A stretch of 64,000 bases of DNA from Owenia fusiformis (GCA_903813345.2 CAIIXF020000005.1:7193375-7257374); one strand, 5' to 3'; counted from the stretch's first letter, positions 1 to 12,392 are shown. The notes: generated by a model from the sequence alone, not told the origin. Numbers and translations: made by a program.

Positions 1-107
1 GAAACTAGGTAGCTTTTGAGGTCCCCTTCTTTTATAGGAATTCATTATCTTAAGCTGTACTCAATCTATATCTCGTATTTTACACTTCAAAAAAATCTTT
101 TTTCCTT

Positions 108-1998
108 GACTTTCTATCAGGATAACATCGGATCGATTTTTCTCGAAATTTCAAAACGCCATAACTTTCAAACCGGAAGTCGGATCGAAATTTGATTTAA
201 AGATTCGGATTCCTGACAAAATTCTACCCCTTATTCATAACTCATACGTTAAATTTGGCGAATTTTTATTTTGACCTACTTTTCGGACACGCCATAACTT
301 TGGAACCGGAAGTCGGATCGAAATTTGGTTTGCAGATTCGGATTCCTGAGATAATTCTTCACTTATTTAATGATTCACACGTTGAATTTGGAGAACCTTT
401 TATGTTCTGACCTACTTTTCGGACACCATATCTCAAAATCGGTAAGAGTAATCAAAAAACGGTTTACCATTCGTAATAAGCTTTTTCTAAGGAACATGAT
501 GAAAAAAACCCGGAGTGAAAATACCGAAGGACGACTGAGAAAACTTGTAAAATAGTGAAAAACCACGATTTGACCTAGTTCTTGACCTTTGACCTAGATA
601 AAAAGTTGACCTAATTTCCCAGAAACTAGGCCTCATTACCTAGTTGACTGTGTTAGCAGATTTAAGTAAGTCCTTCTAGTTACCGAGAAAACGTGACAAG
701 AGAGAAAGAATAATAACTAGACTTTGGAAATTGAACGAAGTTCAATTTCAGACTCCAGATCTAGACTTTTTTAAGCCCAGTCATCTAAGATAAGCCGAGT
801 CATCCAGAATAAGCTGAGTCATCCAGAATAACATGGATGGATAAAATAGGAAGGTAGGATAGAATGGGAAGGAACGATAGGATAGAATAAGAAAGAAGGA
901 TAGGATAGAACAGAATAGGAAGAAAGGATATGATAGGAGAGGATAGGAAGGATAGGAAGCAAGGATAGATAGGAAGGATAGGATAGGATAGGAAGGATGG
1001 ATGAATTTTTCAATATTTTCTTCTCTACTCTTGACTTTCTATCAGGATACCATCAGATTGATTTTCCGAAAGTTTAAAACGCCATAACTTCCGAACAGGA
1101 AGTTGGATCGAAATTTGATTTAAAGATTCGGATTCCTGGCAAAATTCTACCCCTAATTCATAACTCATACGTTAAATTTGGCGAAAATTTATTTTGACCT
1201 ACTTTTTGGACACGCCATAACTTCGGAACCGGAAGTCGGATCAAAATTTGGTTTGCAGATTCGGATTTCTGAGAAAATTCTATTCTTAATTCATAACTCA
1301 AACTTGGAGAACTTTTTATTTTGACCTACTTTTCGGACACCATATCTCAAAAGTGGGTCAAAATACTTTCTGACGGCAAAAGGCTAACACTATTAGCACA
1401 CTCTTGGCTACACGTATACAAAATTTCGAACAATATTATTAAAGTGAAGTGTCTGAATCGCAAAAATAAGGAAAAACTTTGAATTTGACCTAGATTTTGA
1501 CCTAGGCCCTGGACTTGATTTAGACCTAGACTTGACTTGGACCTGGACTTGGTCCTGGACTTGGATTGAATGAGAAGGAAGAATAGGAAAGGATAGGAAG
1601 GAAGGATAGATAGGGAGGGAGAATCATCCAGAATAAGATCATCTAGATAGAAAGGATAGGATAGACCTAGATTTTGATCTAGGTCCTGGACTGGATTTGG
1701 ACCTAGACTTGACTTGGACAAAACTGGACTTGGACCTGGACTTGACCTTGACTTGGACCTGGAAATGGTATTTTTTCAATTTTTTTTCACTTTTCTTGAC
1801 ATTCTATAAGGGTAACATCAGATCGATTTTTCTCGAACTTTCAAAACGTCATAACTCCTGAACCGGAAGTTGGATTTCAATTCGGTTTTCAGATTCGGAG
1901 TCCTGAGAAAATTTCCTATAAGACTAATATCCTGGACATTGGATTCGGAGAACTTTTTTTTGGACCTCGTTTTCGGACACTGATATCTCGAAATCGGT
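108..1998 (+). repeat. Three diverged copies of a dispersed repeat (108-442, 1028-1353, 1795-1998)
   Basis: Each copy opens with CTTGACTTTCTATCAGGATA or a close variant and contains one or two GCCATAACTT...CCGGAAGTCGGAT blocks. Each ends in TTCGGACAC followed by a TATCTC motif. The third copy lacks the middle block. Related sequence, inverted and more diverged, occurs near 6.9-7.1 kb and 14.1-14.4 kb. No coding potential was seen. The transposon class is not recognised. Confidence 0.7.
838..1004. repeat. Purine-rich GGATAGGAAGGATA simple repeat
   Basis: Almost pure purine on the plus strand, made of irregular GGATA and GGAAG words. A second, shorter tract lies at 1568-1625. The antisense reading frames are low-complexity artefacts. 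Such mirror-like purine tracts can form triplex DNA, but no function is shown. Confidence 0.85.
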
Positions 1999-2264
1999 TT
2001 GAGATACCAAAAAACTAAATCGACCCTAGCTTTTCTACTTTTTTATGAGGAACACAATGAAAAAAACCTGGATCAAAAATATTGAAGGACGACCAAGATA
2101 ATGGGAAAAAGTGACAAAGTACTGGATTTGACCTAGTTCTAGACCTTTGACCTAGATAAAAAATTGACCCAATTTCCGAGAAACTAGATACTGGACCTAA
2201 ATTGACCATATACAGATCTTGACTCAATGTCTTCTAGTTACTGAGAAAACATAGGTAGAAGAAT

Positions 2265-2613
2265 AATAATAAGAATAATAAAGAATACTGGCAAAAACAA
2301 TAGACTCCAGATTGACATCTGGAGTCTAATAATAATAAGAAAACTGGCAAAAGCAATAGACTCCAGATTTTCAATCTGGAGTCTAATAAGAAAACTGGCA
2401 AAAGCAATAGACTCCAGATTTTCAATCTGGAGTCTAATAATAATAAGAATAGAGGCAAAAACAATAGACTCCAGATTTCATCTGGAGTCTAATAATAATA
2501 AGAAGAAGAAAACTGGCAAAAGCAATAGACTCCAGATTTTCAATCTGGAGTCTAATAATAAGAAAACAGGCAAAAACAATAGACTCCAGATTTTCAATCT
2601 GGAGTCTAATAAT
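2265..2613. repeat. Minisatellite of six hairpin-bearing units
   Basis: Six tandem units of about 45-70 bp. Each carries an inverted repeat of AGACTCCAGAT and ATCTGGAGTCT around a 2-6 nt loop, joined by (A)CTGGCAAAARCAAT and a variable TAATAATAAGA stretch. The hairpin is perfect in all units, while the linkers vary in length. Confidence 0.9.
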
Positions 2614-2699
2614 GTGTGATAATCCATAGATAATCCTTGAAAATAAGAATTTTTGGGGATTATATGGTGCAATCATATAGTCAATAAAATGTTTCAAAG

Positions 2700-2705
2700 T
2701 TTATT
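2700..2705 (-). terminator. Polyadenylation signal of BtaA-like copy 1
   Basis: AATAAA on the minus strand, about 180 bp downstream of the stop codon of copy 1. The same signal lies in the same flank of the other copies (7440-7445, 14706-14711, 20694-20699), inside a block conserved across all four units. Confidence 0.6.
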
Positions 2706-2884
2706 GAAGCGAAATGCATGAAAAAACATCCCTGATTCATACATTCTACAAACACCTCCAGGTCTTTTGAGAGAAATATGCAGCGTAAAATATAGGCATA
2801 AGTAGTACTATGTAGATTTTCTATATTGATTTTGTAAAGCTATGGCCACCAAATGTGACTGAGGCTTCAGTGTTACAAATTGTT

Positions 2885-4804
2885 TCACAATACCTTTGCA
2901 ACCTGTATGTCTTCCCAGAAGAATGCACGATCCATTTCAGAACATTCCTTTACTTTATCATGTTCAATAACAACAGCTGATCCCACAAGATCCTCTGGCC
3001 AAGTTTTAGGGAGACCCTTAACACATAAAAAGAGAATGTTTCCATGTTGTTTAACAACTTTAGCAGCAGCTCGTAGGGTTGTATTATGATTGCTGAGTGT
3101 CATCAAATCAGTGACATTGGACAGGCCCATAGCATCAAACTTTGGCTGATTTAGTGTTGGAAATGTCTTGAAGTAGTTCATCATCTCCCCATGTAACCAT
3201 TTCATGCGCCCAATTCTGTCTTTCAGAACATCAAAATTCTCTTCTTGTAGGTACTCCCTTAGTGGAGTGAGGACACCATGTTTCCATGTGAAAATGAATT
3301 CCATGAAGTAGCTTTGATTCATAGGTGTCGTTTTCACCTTGTTGAGAAAATGTTGTAGAAAAATGTTGGGGTAATCGAGAGCTGGCATTATATCCGTATT
3401 GGTACCTTTGAATGTCCAATAACCAAGCCTTCGGTATGCTCGCCTGAAGACTTCACCATCAATGACATCTTTAAAGTATCGTCTCTGTTCATTCATATCG
3501 TCGCCCATTGATAAGAATGTTTCCATTTGGTTGGGACTCAGCGCAACATTCATGGCATTCTCTGCAAAAATTTTGAATCTATGCTCAAAATCTCCACAAT
3601 TGATTATCCCTTGGTTTATATCTGATGTATTAGCATTCCAATACTCACGTACGTCAGCTTCAAGTGCTCCTTTTATGGAGTTAAAAATTCTGACCCGTTC
3701 TTCTGGTTCCATATTTTTAACTCCAACAAAGTCAATGAACTCTTGATATGAGAGATATTTGATGCAGGCTGACTGTAGTTTTGCCAAGTGCAGTTGCGGA
3801 ATGGAAAAATCAAGTGCCACGACTTCAGCTGGATCGTCAAGTAGGAGAGTTATCGCATTTCCACCACCGGATGCAAGTGTAAAGACTCGATCACCACTTT
3901 TGATTTCAAGGCCATGCCTTATCGATCTTATATCTTCCAAACTCTGGAAAAAATAAGCTCCCATGTGTAATTGCTATAACATGAATATATGTTTCTAATG
4001 TAATTCAGTAATATACATTATATTGGCGTTTTTGCATCAGCTCATTGATGTTTTTGTATCATTGATAAACAAACAGAGTGGTATTTTTGCATCAAAAGCA
4101 ATGAACTAAAACCATGAATTTCTCGCTTCTTGGTGATGCTAAATGTACATTTCTTAAAATTATAGATCGTGCCCTAACTGCACATATACGACTAGTGAAA
4201 AAATTGTCCAAGAAATGGGTTTAAATTGGGAAAACAAAATGTCTTTCAAAAATCTATAAGTGGAAGGCTGGCCATCTTGTTGCAAAAACACAGTGTTTTC
4301 ACATCAAGTTACTCCCCTAACTTTGGGGAATTTTGGTCTTGAGTAATTTGGATTATTGTGAGTCTGAGATCAAATACAATTGTGATGATGCAAGCATAGA
4401 GTATGTGATACAGTGCATCTGACATCAGGTTATGAGTATAGATTCATTGATCTTAGTCTCGTGAAAAAATCATTTCGAACTTGTAATCGATCGAGATAAA
4501 TTCTAAAAAATGTCAACGAGACACACCGATGATGACGTTAGCACTTCTCAACAACACAAGGGAACATTCAAGATATCTACACGTTTAAAAATTAAACAAT
4601 CTGCATGAGCACTACCAATAGAACAATAAATGTTCAAGTAAAGAACTCATGCCTTACCATGCTGAACAGTATCCTCTCATTCTGACCAAGATGTACTGGG
4701 GGCACTTCCTCCCCCTCTGAGTAGGTGCGACATGCAACATGTCTTAATGCTCTCCCAAATATATTCCCTGCTAAAAACTTGTTTGTATACCGTAGAATCG
4801 ACAT
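2885..4804 (-). CDS. BtaA/DUF3419-type aminocarboxypropyl transferase, copy 1 (two exons)
   Basis: Read as join(4804..4658, 3943..2885) on the minus strand, about 401 residues. Exon 1 (49 codons) starts ATG-TCG-ATT and ends AGC-ATG before GTAAGG. Exon 2 starts after the tract CTTATTTTTTCCAG at 3944-3957. The ATG at 3964 that would give a 359-residue protein lies in that acceptor tract and is probably not used. Residues 1-29 are rich in Arg, Ala, Leu and Ser, lack acidic residues and end RTYS, as in mitochondrial presequences. Next come QNERILFSM, a (W)EDIRS segment and the AdoMet-binding loop VFTLASGGGN (about 69-78), with Asp at about 94, as in BtaA. BtaA moves the 3-amino-3-carboxypropyl group of AdoMet to diacylglycerol in betaine-lipid synthesis. 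No methyltransferase (BtaB) domain is present, so the product here is unknown. The WED Trp is Leu in this copy. The family call is firm; substrate and location are inferred. Confidence 0.82.
4020..4325. mobile_element. Fragment of the CAC-ended 'GTTGTTGCATCA' element in the copy 1 intron
   Basis: The segment from ATTATATTGGCGTTTTTGCA to TACTCCCCTAA matches, with divergence, the right-hand 320 bp of the large element at 42523-45439. It also matches the corresponding part of the copy 3 intron near 16.74-17.07 kb. It is non-coding and truncated. Confidence 0.65.
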
Positions 4805-7629
4805 TGTTCTTCCTTATCTTCATGTAAGTCTGCTTAAACTTGAACTGCTGATGAATGTCATGTAGTGAGTTTACATGCAGTTTGGTATGAGGCCAAGTAA
4901 AAAGGTTATAAATAATTTTGTTTAACTGAGTCACAGTTATTATAACTATTTTATCTCTCTAGGGATCATAATACAAATATAATGTTTATAGTATATAATA
5001 GTTAAGTGATTACACACAAGTAAAATTTACCATTGAGATCTACAGAACAGCAATGAACTATATGTTTGTAAATCAAGGTGTACGTTGTTCTAAATGATTA
5101 TACTTTTAGTGATTTCCTCTTATAGGTTTATGTTTGTTCACAATACATGCACTTAAATTGTCAGTCAATATGGTTATACATCAATCAAATCTGAAAGATA
5201 TAAAAAGTATTTTATTGAAAAAACATTCATATTTTAGAGTCAAAACATTTGTATGTTGCAGATGAATGAGTTTTATGTGCATTAAATCTGTGGCCTCTTG
5301 TAATTTAAGGAGTTTCAATCATATTATTTTATTAAAAATGATATGTCAAAAAGCATTGAAATACAAGAGGTCACTCTATTTATTAGCCAAACCAAAAAGC
5401 AGTAATCCAAGATAAACAAACATTTTGCATGAAAAAAATGAAAAAAATGTATTTTCCATATAATATCAATTTTTGGATATTCAATTTCGATTAATTTTTA
5501 GCTTTGACTGATACACGACCCAATTGATTCCTATTACATGTAGGCAACCAAATCCCAAAATAAAGCAAAACAGCCAGCAGTTTTACACCAATAACAGTAC
5601 AATTGTATAATTCACCGACTCCTAGGTTACTCAGACCTTGCAAATAAACTACAAATGTATAAACAATATTAATGATCTTTTGTTGCTCTCAAAAAAACAT
5701 AAATTATTTTTTAGTTTTGGGTAAACTCTTGATCCTGGTGATAGCAATTTGAATATATTGTATTGAAAGTCAACTTGACTTCAGTGATGTAGAGTATAAA
5801 ATATTTTTGAAAAGCTGATAAGAATTGGATTTTGACACATAAGTAAATCTCACTTTGAGGCGGCATTTACTTTTAAACACATTTAACATTTAGCTTTATA
5901 TTTATTATTTATTCATTATTTATTAATTTTTAATTATTTATGAATACAAATACTTCATTGTTATGTCACCACCAGAAGTGGTGACATTGCTAAAGTGGTA
6001 AACATAAAGAATTACTAACACTATGAAAAAGAGATATTCACATGTTAATGCTGACTCTTCAAATGTTGAGGTGATTTTAGAGCTCGATTACACCACAAGG
6101 ATGATTGGCTCCCAAAATGCAACATGACATGTTCAGCCATTTTGAAACCTGTCACGGGTAAATAAGTTTAACTGATGTTGCATTCTGGGAGTCAATCCTC
6201 CTTGGATCACAAACATGGCGATCCATGAAAACATTCGGTCAATTTGGTAGGAATTTATCCATCATTTGCAGGTATGGAGCATTGGATTCAATTATTGTAC
6301 TACTTAAAGTGAACGTGAATTATTTTCTATCGCTTGGGAGAGTTTGAGACATGAAACTAAGAATTTAGCTCATTGTGACAAATTTTGATGGTTGAGGTTC
6401 ATTAATGTCTCCGACTATATAGTCTACAACTTTTTTGTGGATGGTGTCCAGAAGTCAGTGTTCAGCATCTCAAATAAATGGCAGGTGGTGACATTTTGCA
6501 TGTTAATGCCTAGCTATTTTATTATGTCTGGGATTTCAGATAAAAAAATGGTATTACTTGCACTGATATAATGAAATACCAATTTACATTCTCCAGTGAT
6601 ACAACCTTTTCCAGTCTTGTGTTGTTTGGATTAGTTCTCTTCACAGTTACAGGTTTTTGATAATCAGATGAGTCAAATGATGAATAAAATATAGAGAAGC
6701 CATCTGCCTGTCCATTTGTGGCTGGGTGATAACTCAAGTATTGGTCGACAGATTTCATTCAAAGAAACTGATCATTTTTCATTAACAGTTCAAGTAAAGT
6801 TCAAATATGAGTGCTTAGATTTGATTTAAATTTCAAATATTTATCTATGTCTTAAATCAAAAATAAGTCCAATTTTAAGATGTTCCAAATCTATCAATAT
6901 TGGTATCAAATTTTCTCAGGAATCCAAATCTGGAATCAAAATTTTGAAATTACAAAAAATCCTACTGCTGCCACCAAATTCTTGAATTAGCGATAATCAA
7001 CACATAATTGTTTCTTACTAAATCCATCCAAATAGGTATTAGTTTAATAGGAAATATGCTCTGGATTCAGAATCTGAAATCAAAATTGAGATTCAACTTC
7101 CGGTTGACCTACTTTGACCTTTTGAAGTAAAAAATCATTTTTTTAAATCAGGTCACGATATAAACTAAAACAACCCAATAAAAGATTTACTTTCCAGCTG
7201 TCTCAAGATCTGCTTGGAACTATACCATTGGATTTCTATTGGAAATCCCTCCAAGAGAATATTCTAGGGATTTAAGAATGCGTTCAGTTTGCACAATTTG
7301 AGAAATTATTGGCATACATGAAACCAATTTAAAACAGCATTTATATTATTCAAAAGCGTTGATTATCAATGATTCCCAGCCCTCTGAAGTTTTGGGGGAT
7401 TATATGGTGCAATCATATAGTCAATAAAATGTTTCAAAGTTTATTGAAGCGAAATGCATGAAAAAACGTCCCTGATTCATACATTCCACAAACACCTCCA
7501 TGTCTTTTGAGAGAAATATGCAGCGTAAAATAAGCAGTAAGCATAAGCAATACTATGTAGATTTTCTATATCGATTTTGTAAAGCTATATGGCCACCAAA
7601 TGTGACTGAGGCTTCAGTGTTACATTGTT
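4805..7629. other. Spacer between BtaA-like copies 1 and 2
   Basis: No credible coding region was seen. It holds the 5' flank of copy 1 (to about 5.1 kb, shared with copies 3 and 4), AT-rich unique DNA and an interrupted copy of the TGTCACCACC repeat. A block at 6.5-7.3 kb is shared with the spacers at 13.7-14.6 and 19.7-20.6 kb. The conserved 3' flank of copy 2 lies at 7.39-7.63 kb. Confidence 0.7.
5961..6512 (+). repeat. TGTCACCACC repeat, interrupted copy
   Basis: It begins TTATGTCACCACCAGAAGTG, forming a 10-bp-stem hairpin, and ends GGTGGTGACATTTTGCATG. Compared with the uninterrupted copy at 13619-13744, about 430 bp (roughly 5993-6419) is inserted between the left hairpin and the TATAGTCTACAAC motif. 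Confidence 0.75.
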
Positions 7630-8486
7630 TCACAATACCTTTGCAACCTGTATGTCTTCCCAGAAGAATGCACGATTCATTTCGGAACACTCTTTTACCT
7701 TATCATGTTCGATAACAACAGCTGATCCCACAAGATCCTCTGGCCAAGTTTTAGGGAGACCCTTAACACACAAAAAGAGAATGTTTCCATGTTGTTTAAC
7801 AACTTTAGCAGCCGCTCCTAGGGTTGCATTATGGTTGCTGAGTGTCATCAAATCAGTGACATTGGACAGGCCCATAGCATCAAACTTTGGCTGATTTAGT
7901 GTTGGAAATGTCTTGAAGTAGTTCATCATCTTCCCATGTAACCATTTCATGCGCCCGATTCTGTCTTTCAGAACATCAAAATTCTCTTCTTGTAGGTACT
8001 CCCTTAGTGGAGTGAGGACACCCTGTTTCCATGTGAAAATGTATTCCATGAAGAAGCTTTGATTCATAGGTGTAGTTTTCACCTTGTTGAGAAAATGTTG
8101 TAAAAAAATGTTGGGGTAATCGAGAGCTGGCATTATATCTGTATTGATACCTATGAATGCCCAATAACCAAGTCCTTTGTATGCTCGTCTGAAGACGTCA
8201 CCATCAATGACATCTTGAAAGTATCGTCTCTGTTCATTCATATCGTCGCCTATTGATAGGAATGTTTCTATTTGGTTGGGACTCAGCGCAACATTAATGG
8301 CATCCTCTGCAAAAATTTTGAATCTCTGCTCGAAGTCTCCACAATTGATTATCCCTTGCTTTATATCCGATGTATTAGCATTCCAATACTCACGCACGTC
8401 AGCTTCCAGTGCTCCTTTTATGGAGTTAAAAATTCACCACTTTTGATTTCAAGGCCATGCCTTATTGATCTTATGTCTTCCCAATT
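7630..8486 (-). pseudogene. BtaA-like copy 2, truncated and frameshifted
   Basis: The catalytic exon starts after an acceptor (TTATTTATTTTTTAG, minus strand) and reads NWEDIRSIRHGLEIKSG. Compared with copy 1, about 202 bp (copy 1 positions 3691-3892) are then missing. The loss removes the AdoMet-binding loop and the following acidic strand and shifts the frame, so a stop follows within a few codons. Downstream, 255 codons from the REYWNANTSD segment to the normal C-terminus remain open and closely similar to the other copies. No copy of exon 1 is visible between 8.5 and 14.6 kb. The junction shares a 2-bp TC microhomology, consistent with end-joining. It cannot make an active transferase by itself. 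The open remainder suggests recent decay. Confidence 0.85.
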
Positions 8487-10717
8487 CTAAAAAATAAATA
8501 ACTACCATGTATAATCATTATGAACTAGCCAGTTGTCATTCAATTAACAGAAAATGTGTATGCCTCATGGCCATTCTTTAGGGGAGGGGAGTTTGCTGTG
8601 ATCATATCGCCCTTTTTGAGCCAACCCCCAGGGATTTGTTCAATGGAGCTGAGGAGGTCAGGAGACTCGGATGTAGTCTGGCTAAAAAGGTGAAGAATGC
8701 AATGCATGCTATGATGATGGAGACTGCTGTTTAACATGTGTACACCCCCCCCATTAGCAAAATTCTTGGATTGCTTATGATGTGCTTTTATCACAAGTTT
8801 ACATTTGGGATGCACCACATTTAGGCATTTACAGGGTATCTCTATAATTTGTTAAACATCAGTGTGTCAGATAAGGATTTTTTTCTGGTAGCCATTTTGG
8901 CCACTGGATTTCAGATACCACTGGCCAAACAGATTTTTCACTAGCCAGTATAAAATTACGCTAACATCGCAAATTTTTACGAAAATCATTTATTTATCTA
9001 AAAAGTAAAGAATCTGCAATTTGTCAAACTTGTGCATCCAACTATATCAAAGTATCATTTCTTCCCTAATAATACACTATGATATGATGATGATTAAAAA
9101 TGTATCACGGGCTGGGGGAGGGGGGGGGGGGGGGGTGGTAGCATTCCACCTCTAGAAAATTATTGATATTTAGAACCTCTTTTGTGCAAACTGAGCATGA
9201 TATTCCTCATAAAAGTCAAATTTTAGGCCCTATATATAGATCTACACAGAAAAATTAATGAAGAACAAAAAATACACGTTGCTTAGTAACAGTAATTGCC
9301 GTTTTTAGCGCCAACCCCCTAATAACCATTCACCCCGCTTCACAAAGTTCAAGAAAAATCAAGAAATAACCAGTATTATTACCGAACACACAGAGAAAAT
9401 ATTTTCCGAAAGAAATCAGTGGGCGATAATAGAGTACTTCATCATTACTTACACTAAAATGCAGAAAAAGTGGAACATTTTGTAATTCAGTGCATCATCA
9501 CGATAAATATCTATCATTTGGTGCTTTCCACATTATACTAAACCAATATTTTGATGATTGAAGAAGGAAATGTCCGAGTTTAACAAGATTTTTTCGGCGA
9601 TATCTTCTGCGCAGTTTTTATGCGCATATATATGATCTCTTCGACCAATCTGAACTCTCGAATAAAGAAGTCGAGAGCACGGCCAATCAGAATCCACGAT
9701 AGAAAACGTTTCGGGATCGATCAAGAAGGACATCCGGATGTTCTGGATTTTCGATCTCGGTGAGTTCCTTGGCAGAAATATGCCATTATCTTCGGGTTTT
9801 CAAGTCTGATTTGATCCCAGATCGCCACTATGGCAAGTGCTCCATTAAAACTGTTCGCCAGATGTATTTTCTGATGGCATTTGGCGAATGGCGACCGCTT
9901 ATCCGACACACTGAACATGTGTACTATGTTATTGTATTGAAAGTCAACTTGACTTCATTCATGTACAGTATAAAACATTTTTGAAAAGCTGATAAGAATC
10001 TGATTTTGACATATACACTGGCATGTAGCGATTATAGCGGTCCTGTCTTCGCTTATTGAATTGTTACGAAGTTACGTATGCGGTGCGGAAGTTAGAGAGC
10101 AAATGACCATCATTTCAATGTAATAGTTTATGCAGGAAAATTGAGATTAGGCCATTGAAGTATTTGTTTCATGCATTTGTAAAACATTACCCACTCATAG
10201 GTCATACTTATCATTAAACCAATAACTCAAATATATGCCCTTGTACACCGATCACCTGTTGAAATTAATACAGGCCGATTTCAACAAATGTAAACGGCGA
10301 TATATTTAAAATCGTATTCAAGCATGACCACGTCCCAACTTCTTTTGTTTTCTTTACAACTAAGCTATGACTGCAGTCTATTCAGTGTTGCGTATCGAAC
10401 CTTGTTTATTATAAAAATAGTGCAACAACAAGCAGAATTCACACATTTACCTTATACTTATTCTCAACTGAAGACATTGAATTTATCTCTTAGGTTTTAC
10501 ATTATAAATATCTTAACATGCAGAATACGAAAATAGAGGCTTAGGCCCAACTTTGTATGAATTTTATGAGAATAATCTGATTTTAGAGAAATGAAAAGAA
10601 AAATGTCCACACCCTACACAAAATATTTATGGTTCCCCGGGAATACGTATGCGTTGCTTGTATATTAGAATCGTATTCCAGTTACAGAAAGAAGTACATA
10701 TCATGCTAAACTATACA

Positions 10718-10832
10718 ACAGTTATGCACTGAGAGGTTTTGGATACAGGGAATATCCCGAGGGATATATAATATATCTTAAGATATATTGTATATCCCTC
10801 GGGATATTCCCTGTATCCAAAATCTCCCAGTG
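10718..10832. repeat. Short foldback element with GTTATGCACTG ends
   Basis: A near-perfect palindrome: GTTATGCACTGAGAGGTTTT on the left pairs with the right end reading CTCCCAGTGCATAAC, centred on TATCTTAAGATATA. A longer, interrupted relative lies at 11811-11940. It is typical of non-autonomous foldback elements; no class is assigned. Confidence 0.75.
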
Positions 10833-11261
10833 CATAACCCCTACATATATATTTATCGTCTATTATCCTATGACAAGTAGAGTAGAGAAAAAAATTAAAA
10901 AATTGAAAAATTCAAAAAAGGAAATAAGATTAATTTTTTAGAAAACTACTTGGTATATGATAAAGCAGATATGTGTGGTCAGTTTGGATACGGGGTTTAT
11001 CCCTCATGAGATATGCACGTCTACCTTCGGTCCCTATGGTCCATCAGGTAGATATAGAGATTATCCTATATGAGGTTCAGGATATTGGGATTACGATTAT
11101 GATATATCTGTCCGAGGGCCGCAGGTCCTGAGGGAAAATATGTTGTATTCCATACCTGATGAGGTTTCAGGGACATATCAACCGGGAATATATTCCATAT
11201 CCGGCAAATATTATTTGTATGTCCCGCTCCATCGGAGCTCCGGGACATATAAATCGTATGT

Positions 11262-11725
11262 TCTGCTCAAAAAAAAATTTGAAAAAAAATTTGGGAAAAA
11301 AATTTAAAAATAAAAATTTGAAAAAAAATTTTGGAAAATATTCTGAAAAAAATTATGCCAAAAAAGGTGAAAAATATTTTGAAAAAAAAAAATGTTGAAA
11401 AAAAATTGAAAAAAACGTGGAAAAAAATTATGCTAAAAAAATATTGAAAAAAATTTGAAAAAAAATTTTTGAAAAAAATGTAAAAACAATTTGGGAAACA
11501 AAATGTGAAACATTTTTGAAAAAAATTTGAAAAAATTGTGGAAGAAAATTATGCTAAAGAAATATTGAAAAAAATTGAAAAAAACTTTTTGAAAATATTC
11601 TGAAATAAATTATGCCAAAAAATGTGAAAAAAAATTGGAAAAAAATGTGAAAAAAATTTGGGAAAAAAATTTCATTTTTGAAAAAAATTGAAAACAAATT
11701 TGGAAAAAAATTGAATTTTTTTGAA
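11262..11725. repeat. A-rich GAAAAAAATTTG low-complexity array
   Basis: About 460 bp of irregular repeats of TTGAAAAAAAATTTG and TATGCCAAAAAA words. Reading frames here are Lys/Asn- or Phe-rich artefacts. The array lies between two stretches of the same GGGATAT-type foldback family. Confidence 0.85.
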
Positions 11726-11810
11726 AATGATAACATATTTTGCAAGTAAACACACCAGAGCATATGGGATACATGCTTATTATTTCAAACCTCATCAGGT
11801 ATGGAATACA

Positions 11811-11940
11811 ACAGTTATGCACGGTCGGTTTGGATACTGGAAGTATCCCTTGGGATATACAATACTTCGGTCCCTCGGGAAGATATATTGTATATCCCTC
11901 GGGATATTCCCTATATCCAAAACCTCCCAGTGCATAACCC
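11811..11940. repeat. Second GTTATGCAC foldback copy
   Basis: Starts GTTATGCACGGTCGGTTTGG and ends CTCCCAGTGCATAAC, with an internal GGGATATAC / GTATATCCC pairing. Same family as 10718-10832, with a less symmetrical centre. Confidence 0.65.
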
Positions 11941-12253
11941 CTATATATTGGCCAAGGGATAATCCCAATATCCTGAACTGACTATAGGATAATATGTTTA
12001 TCCCATACCAATCTTGGTCATCTGGTTCACATTGTTAAATCGTGGAAATATTTTAGAATATTCATGTCCAGTTTTGTTTTCTTGGCCGTGGGCGGATTTT
12101 CACGTTCTCTCAAATATTCCCATATTTATATCCATTGCCGTTTACAGTCATTCCGCGAACGTTACAAATTATGAACAAATATGCAAGCGGCGATTTTGAC
12201 ATAGCGGGCAGATATACTATATCTGCCCGCTCGGAGCGGGACGTATAGAGGAT

Positions 12254-12392
12254 ATCCTATGATTTATGAGTGATATGATTTTTATCCACGAATGGATATG
12301 ATATCTGCACGAGCGAGCGTAGCGAGAGAGTGCAGATATCAATATCCATGAGTGGATTAAAATCATATCACGAGTAAATCATAGGATGTTCT
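12254..12392. repeat. Long palindrome around GAGCGAGCGTAGCGAG
   Basis: The left arm ATCCTATGATTTATGAGTGA pairs with the right arm TCACGAGTAAATCATAGGAT, with further pairing of ATATCTGCAC with GTGCAGATAT across a GC-rich loop. The whole is about 139 bp and non-coding. Confidence 0.75.

Noticed and set aside
2265-2613. CRISPR-like array
   Set aside because: Repeats are hairpins in a eukaryotic minisatellite; the linkers are shared low-complexity sequence, not unique spacers, and there are no cas genes.
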